Shown here piece by piece: positions 24,928-32,782 of a DNA stretch of 64,000 nt. Below the pieces are notes generated by a model that was given only the letters and a program-made list of their open reading frames with translations, was not told the origin of the DNA and did no database searches. Location: assembly GCA_016771945.1 (NCBI GenBank), contig QZLF01000002.1, positions 310,001 through 374,000 on the forward strand, in the 5' to 3' direction. Origin of the DNA: Candidatus Leucobacter sulfamidivorax. GTDB lineage: Bacteria; Actinomycetota; Actinomycetes; Actinomycetales; Microbacteriaceae. How positions within the stretch are numbered: position 1 is the stretch's first letter; each line of letters begins with the position of its first letter. The position numbers were made by a program, and so were the translations under genes.

Positions 24928-25236
24928 GTGCCTACCTACGCCTATCGCTGCACCGCCTGCGATCACGCCTTCGACATCCACCAGACCTTCGACGACGCCG
25001 CGCTCACGGTGTGCCCGGAGTGCGGCGGCAAGCTGCGCAAGGTCTTCGGAACCCTCGGGGTGACCTTCAACGGCTCGGGCTTCTACCGCACCGATTCCCG
25101 CGCGGGGGCCGGGTCCGGCGGATCGGCTTCGGGCGGATCCGCCTCCTCGAGCGCGTCCTCCTCGGGCGGCGGCTCGAGCGCCGCGGCCTCGAGCTCTTCG
25201 GGCTCGGGCTCGTCGGGCTCCGGCGGCTCGAACTGA
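24928..25236 (+). CDS. FmdB-family zinc-ribbon protein
   Basis: A 102-residue protein. The N-terminal FmdB zinc ribbon carries the four Cys as C-x-x-C (residues ~8-11) and C-P-x-C-G-G, then FNGSGFYRTD. Residues ~55-102 are a low-complexity Gly/Ser tail. FmdB proteins are putative regulators named for a formamidase locus, but their function is poorly defined. GTG start. It is convergent with the 5-formyl-THF cyclo-ligase locus, a neighbour commonly found in actinomycetes. Confidence 0.88.
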   Translation: MPTYAYRCTACDHAFDIHQTFDDAALTVCPECGGKLRKVFGTLGVTFNGSGFYRTDSRAGAGSGGSASGGSASSSASSSGGGSSAAASSSSGSGSSGSGGSN

Positions 25237-25255
25237 CGACCGTCGCGCCGCCGGT

Positions 25256-25845
25256 TCAGAAGATCAGCACGCGCTCGGGCGTGACCGCCCCCGCCACCGG
25301 CACGTCGTGCGGCTCGGCGGGCAGCTCGTCGAGCACCTCGTCGTCGTAGACGACCGCGAAGACCGGGGGGATCCGCTCGAGCGTCGCCAGGGTGCGGTCG
25401 AAATAGCCGCGACCCCAGCCGAGGCGCACCCCGCGGCGGTCCACGGCGCACGCCGGCACCAGCGCGAGATCGACCCCGCCGAGTGCGGCGGGCGGCAGCC
25501 GCTCGCCGAGCGGCTCGGGGATGCCGAAGGCCCCGGCGCGGTGGCGCCGCCGGCGGCCGGGACCCAGTCGAGCAGTCCGTCCTCGCGGCTCGAGGGGAGG
25601 AGCGCCTCGATGCCCGCATCCCGCGCCCGGGCGAGGAAGCCGCGCGTGTCGGGCTCGCCCGCCACGGGCAGATAGCAGGAGACGCGCCGCGCGCCGCGAT
25701 CCGCCACGAGCTGCGCGATCCGCTCGGTGAGCGCCTCGCCCGCCGCGATGCGGGCGGTCAGGCCGCGAGTCGCGCGACGGACGCGCACGACCCTCCGGAT
25801 CCCGGGCTTTCCGCCGTTCGGATCGATCGCGCTCGGCTCGTCCAC
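25256..25845 (-). pseudogene. 5-formyltetrahydrofolate cyclo-ligase, frameshifted
   Basis: Two frames together make one normal-length (~195 residue) cyclo-ligase. The first frame (GTG at 25845) gives the N-terminal part through LLDWVPAAGG and then turns to nonsense. The next frame gives FGIPEPLGERLP, DLALVPACAVD, GVRLGWGRGYFDR and AVTPERVLIF, ending at 25256. The break is at a run of four C on the plus strand (25531-25534). One additional base there would restore the frame. The enzyme converts 5-formyl-THF to 5,10-methenyl-THF with ATP. The P-loop-like G-x-G-x-G-Y-F-D-R block is intact in the second frame. It may be a true pseudogene, a sequencing error in a homopolymer, or slippage. Confidence 0.82.
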
Positions 25846-25851
25846 GCCCGT

Positions 25852-25878
25852 AATTTTAGCGGCGCGTCCGAGTAGGCT
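25852..25878. promoter_or_regulatory. Divergent -10 boxes of the cyclo-ligase locus and galU
   Basis: Minus-strand TAAAAT (25852-25857) lies 6-7 nt before the cyclo-ligase GTG. Plus-strand TAGGCT (25873-25878) lies 6 nt before the galU ATG. Both imply leaderless transcripts from a 39-nt divergent spacer. Confidence 0.55.
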
Positions 25879-25884
25879 GGTCGC

Positions 25885-26823
25885 ATGGTTCCCGAACCCG
25901 TGAAGCGCACCGTCGCGAAGGCCGTGATCCCGGCCGCGGGCCTCGGCACGCGGTTCCTGCCCGCGACGAAGGCCATGCCGAAGGAGATGCTGCCGATCGT
26001 CGACAAGCCGGCGATCCAGTACGTCGTCGAGGAGGCCGTGGCGGCCGGCCTGCACGACGTGCTCATCATCACCGGTCGCAACAAGGGCAATCTGAGTAAC
26101 CACTTCGACGGCGTGCCCGAGCTCGAGCTCACCCTGGAGCGCAAGGGCGACGAGGAGCGGCTCGAGCGGGTGCACGAGGCGAGCGAGCTCGCCGAGGTGC
26201 ACTTCCTGCGTCAGGGGCAGCCGCTCGGTCTCGGCCACGCGGTCGGCCGGGCGCGCATGCACGTCGGGGACGAGTCCTTCGCGGTGCTGCTCGGGGACGA
26301 CCTCATCGATGTGCGCGATCCGCTGCTGGACCGCATGATCGAGGTGCACGACTCGCGACAGGCCACCGTGGTCGCCCTCATGGAGGTGCCGCCCGAGGCG
26401 GTGCACCTCTACGGATGCGCGGCGACCGCGGCGACCGACGAGGCGGATGTGGTGCGCATCACCGGGCTGGTCGAGAAGCCCGCCCCCGAGGAGGCGCCGT
26501 CGAACCTCGCCGTGATCGGGCGGTACGTGCTGCGCCCCGAGATCTTCGGCGTGATCGACCGCCTGGAGCCCGGCCGCGGAGGCGAGTACCAGCTCACCGA
26601 CGCGCTCAACGTGCTCGCGAGCGGCGGAGGCGAGGCCCCCGTCTTCGGCGTGATCTTCCGCGGGCGCCGCTACGACACGGGCGATCGGGCCGACTGGATC
26701 AAGGCGAACCTGCTGCTCGGGGTGGATCACGAGGAGCTCGGCCCCGAGCTGCGCAGCTGGGTGATCGACTTCGCCGACCGGCTGCGCGCGGACGATGCCG
26801 CGCGTCGCGCTGGACGGGACTGA
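25885..26823 (+). CDS. galU: UTP-glucose-1-phosphate uridylyltransferase
   Basis: A 312-residue GalU. The nucleotide-binding motif is near the N-terminus: AAGLGTRFLPATKAMPKEML (residues ~15-34), followed by DKPAIQYVVEEA, LLGDDLID and YDTGDRADWIKANL. It makes UDP-glucose from UTP and glucose-1-phosphate for cell-wall and polysaccharide synthesis. Length and motifs are normal. The ATG lies 6 nt after TAGGCT, so the message is probably leaderless. Confidence 0.96.
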   Translation: MVPEPVKRTVAKAVIPAAGLGTRFLPATKAMPKEMLPIVDKPAIQYVVEEAVAAGLHDVLIITGRNKGNLSNHFDGVPELELTLERKGDEERLERVHEASELAEVHFLRQGQPLGLGHAVGRARMHVGDESFAVLLGDDLIDVRDPLLDRMIEVHDSRQATVVALMEVPPEAVHLYGCAATAATDEADVVRITGLVEKPAPEEAPSNLAVIGRYVLRPEIFGVIDRLEPGRGGEYQLTDALNVLASGGGEAPVFGVIFRGRRYDTGDRADWIKANLLLGVDHEELGPELRSWVIDFADRLRADDAARRAGRD

Positions 26824-26832
26824 GAGACCCAG

Positions 26833-27474
26833 GTGAGCCCGCTCGCGCACCCGATCGAGACCCCCGCGCCGCTCGTCAGCGGGGAGGTCGGGATCCGCGC
26901 GATCCGCATACGCGACGCCCGGACCCTGCAGCGGCTGCTGACCGAGAACCGGACGTGGCTCGAGCAGTGGGAGGCCACCTATCCGGGCGGGGGCGGCGCG
27001 GTGCCGGGGTCGACGCCGATGCGGCCCGTGATCCGCGCGCTGCAGCGTCAACAGCGGGACGGCGCCGGGATCACCTTCGTCATCACCTACCGCGGCCAGG
27101 TCGTCGGGCAGCTCTCGCTCTCGGATGTGAGCGGCGGCGCCCTGCGCTCGGCCTCCGTCGGCTACTGGGTGTCGCAGGAGGTCGCGGGGCGCGGGATCAC
27201 GCCCGTCGCCGTGGCGCTCGCCATCGACTACGCGATGACCTCGCTGCGGCTGCACCGCATCGAGATCTGCATCAGACCCGAGAACACGGCGTCGCTCAGA
27301 GTCGTCGAGAAGCTCGGGATGCGGCCCGAGGGGCGGCGGCTCGCGTACATCCACATCGCGGGGGCGTGGCGCGACCACGACAGCTTCGCGGTCACCAGCG
27401 AGGAGATTCCGGACGGCATGCTCGCCCGCCTCGGCGCGGCACCGCTCAGGGAGGGTGCCGGAACCGTACAGTAA
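26833..27474 (+). CDS. RimJ/RimL-like N-acetyltransferase
   Basis: A 213-residue GNAT enzyme of the ribosomal-protein/small-molecule type: RTLQRLLTENRTWLEQWEAT at the N-terminus, SVGYWVSQEVAGRGITPVA as the acetyl-CoA site (R-G-I-x-P variant), then RIEICIRPENTASLRVVEKLGM. It begins (GTG at 26833) 9 nt after galU with an AGGTG-type site and may be cotranscribed. The acetyl acceptor is unknown; a protein N-terminus is one possibility. Confidence 0.88.
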   Translation: MSPLAHPIETPAPLVSGEVGIRAIRIRDARTLQRLLTENRTWLEQWEATYPGGGGAVPGSTPMRPVIRALQRQQRDGAGITFVITYRGQVVGQLSLSDVSGGALRSASVGYWVSQEVAGRGITPVAVALAIDYAMTSLRLHRIEICIRPENTASLRVVEKLGMRPEGRRLAYIHIAGAWRDHDSFAVTSEEIPDGMLARLGAAPLREGAGTVQ

Positions 27475-27479
27475 GCCGC

Positions 27480-28559
27480 ATGACAGGCGGAGTGCTCGGT
27501 GGCGGTGTGATCTTCGTGGTGGCGGCCCTGCTCTGGGCCGCGGTGCTCGTGCCGGCGTGGGTGCGACGCCGCGAGTTCAAGGCGGCCGAGCGCAACGCCG
27601 TGCGGCTGCAGCGGACGCTGCGGGTGCTCGCCGAGACCGCCGAGGTGCCCACCGAGGTGCGCGTCGAGGCCACCGCGCGCGAGGCGCTCGCGCAGGAGAA
27701 GATCCTGCGCACCGCGCAGAAGCAGCAGGAGGCCGAGCGGCAGGCCAAGCTCGCCCAGGCGCGCGCCGCGCAGGTGCGGGCCCAGATCAAGGCGCAGCAG
27801 ATGAAGCGGCGGCAGGCCGCGCTCGTGCGCGCTGCGAAGCTGCGCCGGCCGTGGGTGCGTCGGCTGCGGGGCTTCGCCGCGCTCGTCGCCGTGGCCGCGG
27901 TCGTCTCCGTGCTCGTGGGCGCCGGACTTGCCCTGGCCGGGCAGGGGTTCCTGCTGCTCGGCGGGGCGGCGCTCGGTCTCGTCGCGGCGCTCGGCGGGCT
28001 CGTGCTGATGGCGCCCGGACGCGTGAAGCTCGTCGACATCCCGGCCGAGCATGCCGCCGACGAGATCCCCGCGCCGATTGCGGAGCCGGAGTCGGCGCCC
28101 GCGGCGATCGAACCCGACGTCCGAGCCGCTGCTGCCGCCCACGCGGCGAGCCAGGCGGCCGCCGCGGCGAGGATCGACCGGGCGCGCGCCCTGGCCCGCG
28201 CCCGCGCCGAGCGTCCTGCGACGGCTCCGGCCGCGACGGAGCGGCGCACCCGGCCCGATTCGATGCTGCTCGAGGAGAGCGGATCCGCCGCTGCCGCACC
28301 CGCGGCACCCGTCGCGCCTGTCGCGCCTGTCGTTCCTCCTGCGCGTGCCGCCGAGGCGCGGGATCCCGAGGCGGAGCGCCGCGCCCGCGCGCAGAGCGCG
28401 ATCGACCGCTCCGTGCAGGCCGCCGCCGGCCGGCCCGCCGGTCGCTCGCAGCAGGAGTCGGTGAGCGAGCGGCTGCGCCGGATGGGCGTGGTCGGCGACA
28501 CGAGCGACGGCATGCCAGATCTCGACGCCGCGCTGCGCCGCCACCGCAGCGCGAGCTGA
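27480..28559 (+). CDS. Membrane protein with coiled-coil and Ala-rich tail, function unknown
   Basis: A 359-residue protein. Residues 5-25 form one membrane helix. Residues ~50-125 are a charged, Gln/Ala/Lys-rich coiled coil (EREAL, QKQQEAERQAKLAQARAAQ). Two helices follow (about 135-160 and 162-182), then a long Ala/Pro-rich tail that ends in a conserved-looking M-P-D-L-D-A-A-L-R-R-H-R. No catalytic motif is seen. Proteins of this plan are common downstream of galU in Microbacteriaceae (from memory). The ATG lies 7 nt after TACAGT and 5 nt after the previous stop. It was preferred to upstream starts, which give only shadow sequence. Confidence 0.75.
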   Translation: MTGGVLGGGVIFVVAALLWAAVLVPAWVRRREFKAAERNAVRLQRTLRVLAETAEVPTEVRVEATAREALAQEKILRTAQKQQEAERQAKLAQARAAQVRAQIKAQQMKRRQAALVRAAKLRRPWVRRLRGFAALVAVAAVVSVLVGAGLALAGQGFLLLGGAALGLVAALGGLVLMAPGRVKLVDIPAEHAADEIPAPIAEPESAPAAIEPDVRAAAAAHAASQAAAAARIDRARALARARAERPATAPAATERRTRPDSMLLEESGSAAAAPAAPVAPVAPVVPPARAAEARDPEAERRARAQSAIDRSVQAAAGRPAGRSQQESVSERLRRMGVVGDTSDGMPDLDAALRRHRSAS

Positions 28560-28623
28560 TCGCAGGCCCGCCCCGCCGGCGCGCGGGCATGACGCCAGAG
28601 CCCGGAAGGCCCGTCGCGACGTG

Positions 28624-28685
28624 TGCCGAGAGGTCAAAAGACGTGGCGTTTGCCGAAATCCAGCACGCTTATCGACCTTTCGGCA
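28624..28685. repeat. Imperfect inverted repeat in the gap before tRNA-Ala
   Basis: TGCCGAGAGGTC (28624-28635) and GACCTTTCGGCA (28674-28685) pair over 12 bp with one G-T. The 259-nt gap 28560-28818 is less GC-rich than its surroundings and has no credible ORF. It holds this repeat and a weak -10 (TAAGCT, 28800-28805) for the tRNA. Confidence 0.45.
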
Positions 28686-28818
28686 GGCATCTCCTGTGCT
28701 GCGGGGTCTTCCTGCAGGTGCTCGTCCTGCGTGCGCGGAACGACGAAACCGACTTCGACGAAGACCCTGCGCGATTTCGTGGCCGCCGCGTCGCCCTGCT
28801 AAGCTGGTCAGGCTTCAA

Positions 28819-28891
28819 GGGTCTGTGGCGCAGTTGGTAGCGCGTCTCGTTCGCAATGAGAAGGTCAGGGGTTCGATTCCCCTCAGATCCA
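28819..28891 (+). tRNA. tRNA-Ala (anticodon CGC)
   Basis: A 73-nt cloverleaf. Acceptor GGGTCTG pairs with CAGATCC and includes the G3-U70 wobble that identifies alanine tRNA. The D arm is GCGC-AGTTGGTA-GCGC. The anticodon loop is TTCGCAA, giving CGC, closed by TCTCG/TGAGA. The T arm is AGGGG-TTCGATT-CCCCT. Discriminator base A73 is at 28891, and CCA is not encoded. It reads GCG codons. A candidate -10 TAAGCT lies at 28800-28805, and a strong terminator starts 2 nt after the gene. Confidence 0.93.
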
Positions 28892-28892
28892 C

Positions 28893-28935
28893 AAATGAGT
28901 TGAGACCCCCGCTTGTCGGGGGTCTCAACTCATTT
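28893..28935 (+). terminator. Terminator of tRNA-Ala, 19-bp perfect stem
   Basis: AAATGAGTTGAGACCCCCG (28893-28911) and its exact reverse complement (28917-28935) close a 5-nt loop. The right arm ends CATTT, giving a short T stretch. Confidence 0.85.
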
Positions 28936-28945
28936 CTGTCGCTGC

Positions 28946-29074
28946 GAATCGAACCCCTGGGTGGGCCCACACCGCGGAGGCTCCGCGCGCCGCGTAGCGG
29001 TGCGTGGAGGGCGGTGGGGACGATTTCCCTCAGATCCACCAATGAGTTGTGACCCCCGCTCGTCGGGGGTCTCA
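28946..29074. repeat. Inverted and direct remnants of the tRNA-Ala 3' end and terminator
   Basis: Positions 28946-28959 are the exact reverse complement of 14 nt of the tRNA T arm (28866-28879). Positions ~29017-29074 repeat, with a few mismatches, the tRNA 3' end (CCCTCAGATCCAC) and the terminator stem (GACCCCCG at 29051-29058 with CGGGGGTC at 29064-29071). About 80 nt of unrelated GC-rich sequence separate the two. This looks like a scar of duplication or integration at the tRNA 3' end. Confidence 0.65.
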
Positions 29075-29079
29075 CTCGT

Positions 29080-29469
29080 TCAACGAGCGGGAAGCGTGCG
29101 CAGCGCAAGCGCCTGGCTCGCGGCGAAGAGCGCGATGTCGACCGCCACCGCGACGACCGCGAGGACGATCAGCAGCGTCGCGGCCGTCGCCGAGGCGAAT
29201 CCGACGGCGACGGCGGCGAGCACGTTCACGATCATGACGAGCCGCAGCGCGGCTCGGAGCGGGAGTCGGGCCAGCATCCACAGGACGCCGCCGGCCCACG
29301 CCACCACGGCGATGCCGGTCGCCGCGATCAGCGGCGCAGGCAGCGCGACGTCCTCGGCGATCCGCCCGGCGAACAGCGCGACGGCGAGGCCCAGCACCGC
29401 GCAGTAGGCGGCATCGAGGCGGAGGCTCCAGCGCCCGAGCCGCTCGCCGTCGATCCTGAGCATGGTCAT
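29080..29469 (-). CDS. Small four-helix membrane protein, unknown
   Basis: A 129-residue protein with four hydrophobic segments (about residues 19-40, 44-63, 68-86 and 90-118), ending ALRTLPAR. No family recognised. The ATG at 29469 (ATGACCATG) is the likeliest start; a second ATG lies two codons later, and no strong ribosome site decides between them. It is downstream of the SRPBCC gene on the same strand with a 92-nt gap and could be cotranscribed. Confidence 0.6.
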   Translation of the reverse strand: MTMLRIDGERLGRWSLRLDAAYCAVLGLAVALFAGRIAEDVALPAPLIAATGIAVVAWAGGVLWMLARLPLRAALRLVMIVNVLAAVAVGFASATAATLLIVLAVVAVAVDIALFAASQALALRTLPAR

Positions 29470-29561
29470 GCCGATGCGCCGTCGAGGTCGATCCGCTGCG
29501 GGCTCCATGCCACCAGTCTGCTGCCTGCGAGCCGCCCTGCCAAGCGGGCGGCGATCCACCC

Positions 29562-30053
29562 CTACCGGTAGAACCCCTCCCGCAGCTTGATCCCGTGCTC
29601 CAGCCAGACCTTGAGCGCCGCGAGCATCCCGGTCCAGCCCTCGCAGTTGCCGAATGCGGCCTTCGCTCCCTCGGCGGTCGCGCGCCAGGAGGTCTCGGTG
29701 ATCGTGACCAGCGTGCGCGTGTCGTCGTCGAGCGACTCGAACTCGAAGACCACCCGTGTGCTGTCGGCGTCGCTCGCGCCCGGGGCGGCGCCCCACTCGA
29801 TGACGAGCCGGTGCGGAAGCGCGGCCTCGACGACCGTCACCGGGAACGCGCCGGGGAAGTCCGCGAAGTCCCAGGTGATGTCGGCCCCGGGCTCCAGGCG
29901 CCCCCGGGCGCCCCCGGTCGTGAAGTAGGCCGACAGCTGCTCGGGATCGGCGACCGCCTCGTAGACGGCGGCGCAGGGTCGCGCCACGCGCCCGGAGACC
30001 GTGAAGGAGAGCTCGGTGAGTGCGGCGGGTGCGGCGCTTGTCTGATCATTCAT
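29562..30053 (-). CDS. SRPBCC (AHSA1-type) domain protein
   Basis: A 163-residue START/Bet v1-like fold protein of the AHSA1 group (F-T-V-S-G-R-V-A-R-P start, G-G-A-R-G-R-L-E-P-G, E-T-S-W-R-A, E-G-W-T-G-M-L-A-A-L-K-x-W-L-E). It is divergent from an ArsR-type regulator, the standard partnership for this family. The AHSA1-like protein probably binds a hydrophobic ligand, and the regulator controls the pair. Its ATG is inside a perfect palindrome, and the two start codons are only 16 nt apart. The message is probably leaderless. Confidence 0.88.
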   Translation of the reverse strand: MNDQTSAAPAALTELSFTVSGRVARPCAAVYEAVADPEQLSAYFTTGGARGRLEPGADITWDFADFPGAFPVTVVEAALPHRLVIEWGAAPGASDADSTRVVFEFESLDDDTRTLVTITETSWRATAEGAKAAFGNCEGWTGMLAALKVWLEHGIKLREGFYR

Positions 30054-30078
30054 GTTGTATTTTTACAACATGAATGAT
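30045..30078. promoter_or_regulatory. Palindromic operator/promoter containing both divergent start codons
   Basis: ATCATTCATGTTGTA (30045-30059) and TACAACATGAATGAT (30064-30078) form a perfect 15-bp dyad around TTTT. The minus-strand gene starts at 30053 and the plus-strand gene at 30070, so both coding regions begin with the same ATGAATGAT. For the plus gene, TATTTT (30058-30063) lies 6 nt before the ATG. The likely binding site of the ArsR-type protein. Confidence 0.75.
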
Positions 30079-30402
30079 GCGCTTGGCAAGGGCTTCGACG
30101 ACGATCTCGTCTTCAAGGCGCTCGCCTCCCCGGTGCGGCGCAGGATGCTCGACGCCCTCAAAGCGGGCCCGCGCACCACCGGGACCCTGTGCGCCGAGAT
30201 CCCGGAGCTGGACCGCACCACGGTGCTCCAGCACCTCCGCGTGCTCGAGCGCGCCGGGCTCGTGAACGCCCGCAAGGTCGGCCGGGAGCGTCACCTGTCG
30301 CTGGCGCCGCTGCCGATCAAGCGCATTCACGATCGCTGGATCGGCGACTACATGCACGCCGCGGTCGGCCTGCTCGACCGCCTGGCGAACGAGCCGCAAT
30401 AG
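30070..30402 (+). CDS. ArsR-family transcriptional regulator
   Basis: A 110-residue winged-helix repressor: LASPVRRRMLDAL, then the recognition helix region LDRTTVLQHLRVLERAGLV and the wing RKVGRERHLSL, ending in the helix typical of SRPBCC-linked ArsR proteins (W-I-G-D-Y-M-x-A-A-V-x-L-L-D-R-L). No Cys metal site, so it is not a metal sensor of the ArsR/SmtB type. An upstream in-frame ATG (30052) would read through the palindrome. The ATG at 30070 gives the symmetric leaderless arrangement and is preferred. Confidence 0.88.
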   Translation: MNDALGKGFDDDLVFKALASPVRRRMLDALKAGPRTTGTLCAEIPELDRTTVLQHLRVLERAGLVNARKVGRERHLSLAPLPIKRIHDRWIGDYMHAAVGLLDRLANEPQ

Positions 30403-30439
30403 CCCGCGAGTCGAACGGATCGAGCGGATCGAACGGACC

Positions 30440-30778
30440 TCACGCGCAGAGCGTGAGCAGCACATGCGAGTCGGCGCGCGCCTCGAGCTCGTGAAGCTCG
30501 CCCGGCTCGACGTGCAGGATCGTCCCTCGCGTCATCTCGATGGTCTCGCCGGCGATCCGGAAGTCGATGCGCCCGTCGAGGAGCTGCACGATCAGCGGCG
30601 CGTTGGTCGAGTGCTCGCGCATCACCTGACCCGCGGCGAAGCTCAGGCGGATCACCTTCGCCCCCGTGCCCTGGAACGCCCGTTGGATCTGGAACCTCTC
30701 GGCCGAGATCGGGGCGATGCCGATCAGCGCCTCCCAATCGTCGGCGATCAGCGTGTGCGTCCGCGGCTCTTCTGACAT
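30440..30778 (-). CDS. Cupin-domain protein
   Basis: A 112-residue single-domain cupin (RmlC-like barrel). Motif 1 is reduced (AAGQVMREHSTNAPLIVQLLDG) and motif 2 reads LHVEPGELHELEA, with His residues available for a metal. The role is unknown; small cupins of this type are often regulatory or metal-binding. The ATG at 30778 has GTGGAG just upstream and was chosen over one at 30796. Convergent with the ArsR gene. Confidence 0.78.
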   Translation of the reverse strand: MSEEPRTHTLIADDWEALIGIAPISAERFQIQRAFQGTGAKVIRLSFAAGQVMREHSTNAPLIVQLLDGRIDFRIAGETIEMTRGTILHVEPGELHELEARADSHVLLTLCA

Positions 30779-30821
30779 GTGCTCCACTCGTCTCATCCGG
30801 TCTCTCCGAAGTCGTGATCGC

Positions 30822-31169
30822 TCACCCGCCGGTGATCGCGCCCTCCCAGAGCCGCGCGACGACGAACACCACGATGCCCAGCACCTGCACGCCCAGGATC
30901 GTCCAGAGCGCGGGAGCGAAGGGGTGCCGGCGGCTGCTCAGCACGACGTCGACCACCACGGCCGCGAGCACGAAGACCGCCACGAGGACGAAGCCGACGA
31001 TCAGGATCGGCCGCAGGTAGGCCAGTTCCTGGCTGACGTCGACGCCGGAGGGATTGATCGTCTTGAGCAGCGCCGCGAAGAGGGATCCGAGCGCGACCGG
31101 GAGGGCGAAGGCACCGGCATTGAGGATCAGCGCCGCGCGGGGGAGCGGTGTTCGTGCGTCGTCGGGCAT
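30822..31169 (-). CDS. Three-helix membrane protein, unknown
   Basis: A 115-residue protein with three hydrophobic segments (about residues 12-35, 52-76 and 86-108) and no recognisable catalytic motif. The ATG at 31169 follows GGTGAGAG on the minus strand. It lies upstream of the cupin gene on the same strand (43-nt gap) and may share its message. Confidence 0.6.
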   Translation of the reverse strand: MPDDARTPLPRAALILNAGAFALPVALGSLFAALLKTINPSGVDVSQELAYLRPILIVGFVLVAVFVLAAVVVDVVLSSRRHPFAPALWTILGVQVLGIVVFVVARLWEGAITGG

Positions 31170-31304
31170 GTCTCTCACCTCACCCGCCACTCTACGCCGA
31201 TCGCGGATCGGGTTTCCGATCATGGCGGATCTCGATCGTCGATTCGAGGCCTGGGAGTCCGCCCTCCCACGCTTCTCCCAAGCGGTGGGACTAGGCTGAC
31301 GGGC

Positions 31305-31484
31305 ATGGAGAACTGGTGGGTCAACGCGATCTGGTCGCTCACACCGACGGTGCTGATCGGCATCTTCTTCTTCGTGGTGCTGCGAATGATCCTGCGCGCC
31401 GACCGCACCGAGCGCCGCATCTACAAGCGCATGGAGGCCGAGGAGCGCGTGCGCCTCGGCCTGCCCCCGAAGCCCGACGCCTGA
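31305..31484 (+). CDS. Small single-pass membrane protein (59 aa)
   Basis: A 59-residue protein with one membrane helix (about residues 8-28) and a basic/acidic cytosolic tail (R-A-D-R-T-E-R-R-I-Y-K-R-M-E-A-E-E-R), ending in a Pro-rich stretch. TAGGCT at 31292-31297 lies 7 nt before the ATG, so the transcript is probably leaderless, which supports that this short frame is real. Function unknown. Confidence 0.7.
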   Translation: MENWWVNAIWSLTPTVLIGIFFFVVLRMILRADRTERRIYKRMEAEERVRLGLPPKPDA

Positions 31485-31557
31485 TCCGCCCCGGCATCCC
31501 CGGCGCCTCCGGCGGAGTGCGACGGTCGGTGCGGACCCCAGAGGGAGGAGGCCCGAG

Positions 31558-31938
31558 ATGGCCGAGCCCGACGGGTCTTCGCCGATCGGGGCCCTGCTCT
31601 GGCTGACGAGGGCGGTGCCGTGGACGCCGCTCGCGGTCCTGTCGTACGTCGCGAGCATCACCGTCGGCACGCTGAGCCTCCGCGGTCGCCGGATCCACCG
31701 CGGCTGGCACAGCGGCCTGTTCGTCCTCACGTGCGTTCTCACCGCGGCGGCGGCGGCCTTCTCCTTCCCGGGGCACTGGGTCCGCGGCCTCCTGCTCGCC
31801 CTCGCCCTCGTGCCGCTCGTGCTGCTGCCCCTCGTCACCGTCCCGGTGTCGAGGCACCCCCGGCGCCACCTCCTGCTGGGGCTGGCCGCCTCGCCCTGCT
31901 GCCTCGGCGCGCTGATCCTCTGGGCGGTGCGGCCGTGA
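31558..31938 (+). CDS. Four-helix membrane protein, unknown
   Basis: A 126-residue integral membrane protein with helices near residues 20-40, 52-72, 74-98 and 103-123. The ATG at 31558 has GAGGGAGGAGG upstream, a good ribosome site. No family recognised. It lies 50 nt before the nitroreductase gene, with which it may be cotranscribed. Confidence 0.6.
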   Translation: MAEPDGSSPIGALLWLTRAVPWTPLAVLSYVASITVGTLSLRGRRIHRGWHSGLFVLTCVLTAAAAAFSFPGHWVRGLLLALALVPLVLLPLVTVPVSRHPRRHLLLGLAASPCCLGALILWAVRP

Positions 31939-31987
31939 TGGCCCTGGATATCGTCCGCGTCGCCCGCCTCGAGCAAGGGAGCACTCA

Positions 31988-32782
31988 GTGGAGTTCCTCG
32001 ACGTCGTCTTCGACCGCCGCACCACCAACGGCCCGTTCCTGACCGACCCCGTCTCCGAGCAGCACCAGCGGCTGCTCATCAGGGCCGCGGCGGCGGCCCC
32101 CTCCCAGTTCAACAGCCAGCCCTGGCGGTTCCTGCTCATCGAGGATCGCGCGACGATCGACGCCATCGCCCGCATCAGCGGGGAGTCGATGACCGCCGTC
32201 ATCGCGGAGGGCTCGTTCTTCGAGCGGTACAAGCGGCATTTCCGCTTCAGCGCCGAGGAGATGGCGGAGCACCGCTCCGGGATGTACTTCGATCGGCTGC
32301 CGCGCGCGCTGCGGCCCTTCACCCGCGCGGTGTTCACCGGGGCCGGGCTCGGGATGATGCGGATGCTGCGCGTGCCGCAGACCCTGGGCGAGGAGAACCG
32401 CAGGCTTGTCGAGGGGTCGCCGCTGATCCTCGGCGTGCTGCTCGACCGCCGGGAGCGCACCGCGCACCCGCTGGCCGACTTCTACTGCCAGTTCAGCATG
32501 GGCGCCGCCATGGAGAACCTCTGGCTCACCACCGTGGAGCTCGGCATGGGGATCCAGTTCATCTCGTTCCCGATGGAGGTGCCCGAGCAGTGGGCCCGCC
32601 TGACCGGGATGCTCGAGGTGCCCGACGACCTCGAGCTCATGGCCCTCTACCGTCTCGGCTACGTTCCCGAGACCTCGCACCGGCCGAAGATCGACTGGTC
32701 GAGCCGCGAGCGCCGCCCGCCGTCGCAGTTCGTGTTCAGGGAGAGCTGCCGCCGGCATCAGAGCGGCTGGGACGCGGACTGA
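31988..32782 (+). CDS. Nitroreductase-family protein
   Basis: A 264-residue FMN-dependent nitroreductase-fold protein: R-R-T-T-N-G at the start, [21 protein letters not shown] as the FMN phosphate site, and [11 protein letters not shown]-x-Q before the C-terminal Y-R-L-G-Y-V-P. The middle insert (residues ~75-120) is longer than in simple NfsB proteins. It should reduce nitro, quinone or flavin substrates with NAD(P)H. The GTG at 31988 follows AAGGGAG. Its 3' end overlaps the convergent methyltransferase gene by 47 nt. Confidence 0.87.
   Translation: MEFLDVVFDRRTTNGPFLTDPVSEQHQRLLIRAAAAAPSQFNSQPWRFLLIEDRATIDAIARISGESMTAVIAEGSFFERYKRHFRFSAEEMAEHRSGMYFDRLPRALRPFTRAVFTGAGLGMMRMLRVPQTLGEENRRLVEGSPLILGVLLDRRERTAHPLADFYCQFSMGAAMENLWLTTVELGMGIQFISFPMEVPEQWARLTGMLEVPDDLELMALYRLGYVPETSHRPKIDWSSRERRPPSQFVFRESCRRHQSGWDAD

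Noticed and set aside
28621-29052. Plus-strand frame of 143 codons across the tRNA gene
   Set aside because: It reads through the tRNA and terminator, has no codon bias or motif, and is an artefact of the low stop frequency.
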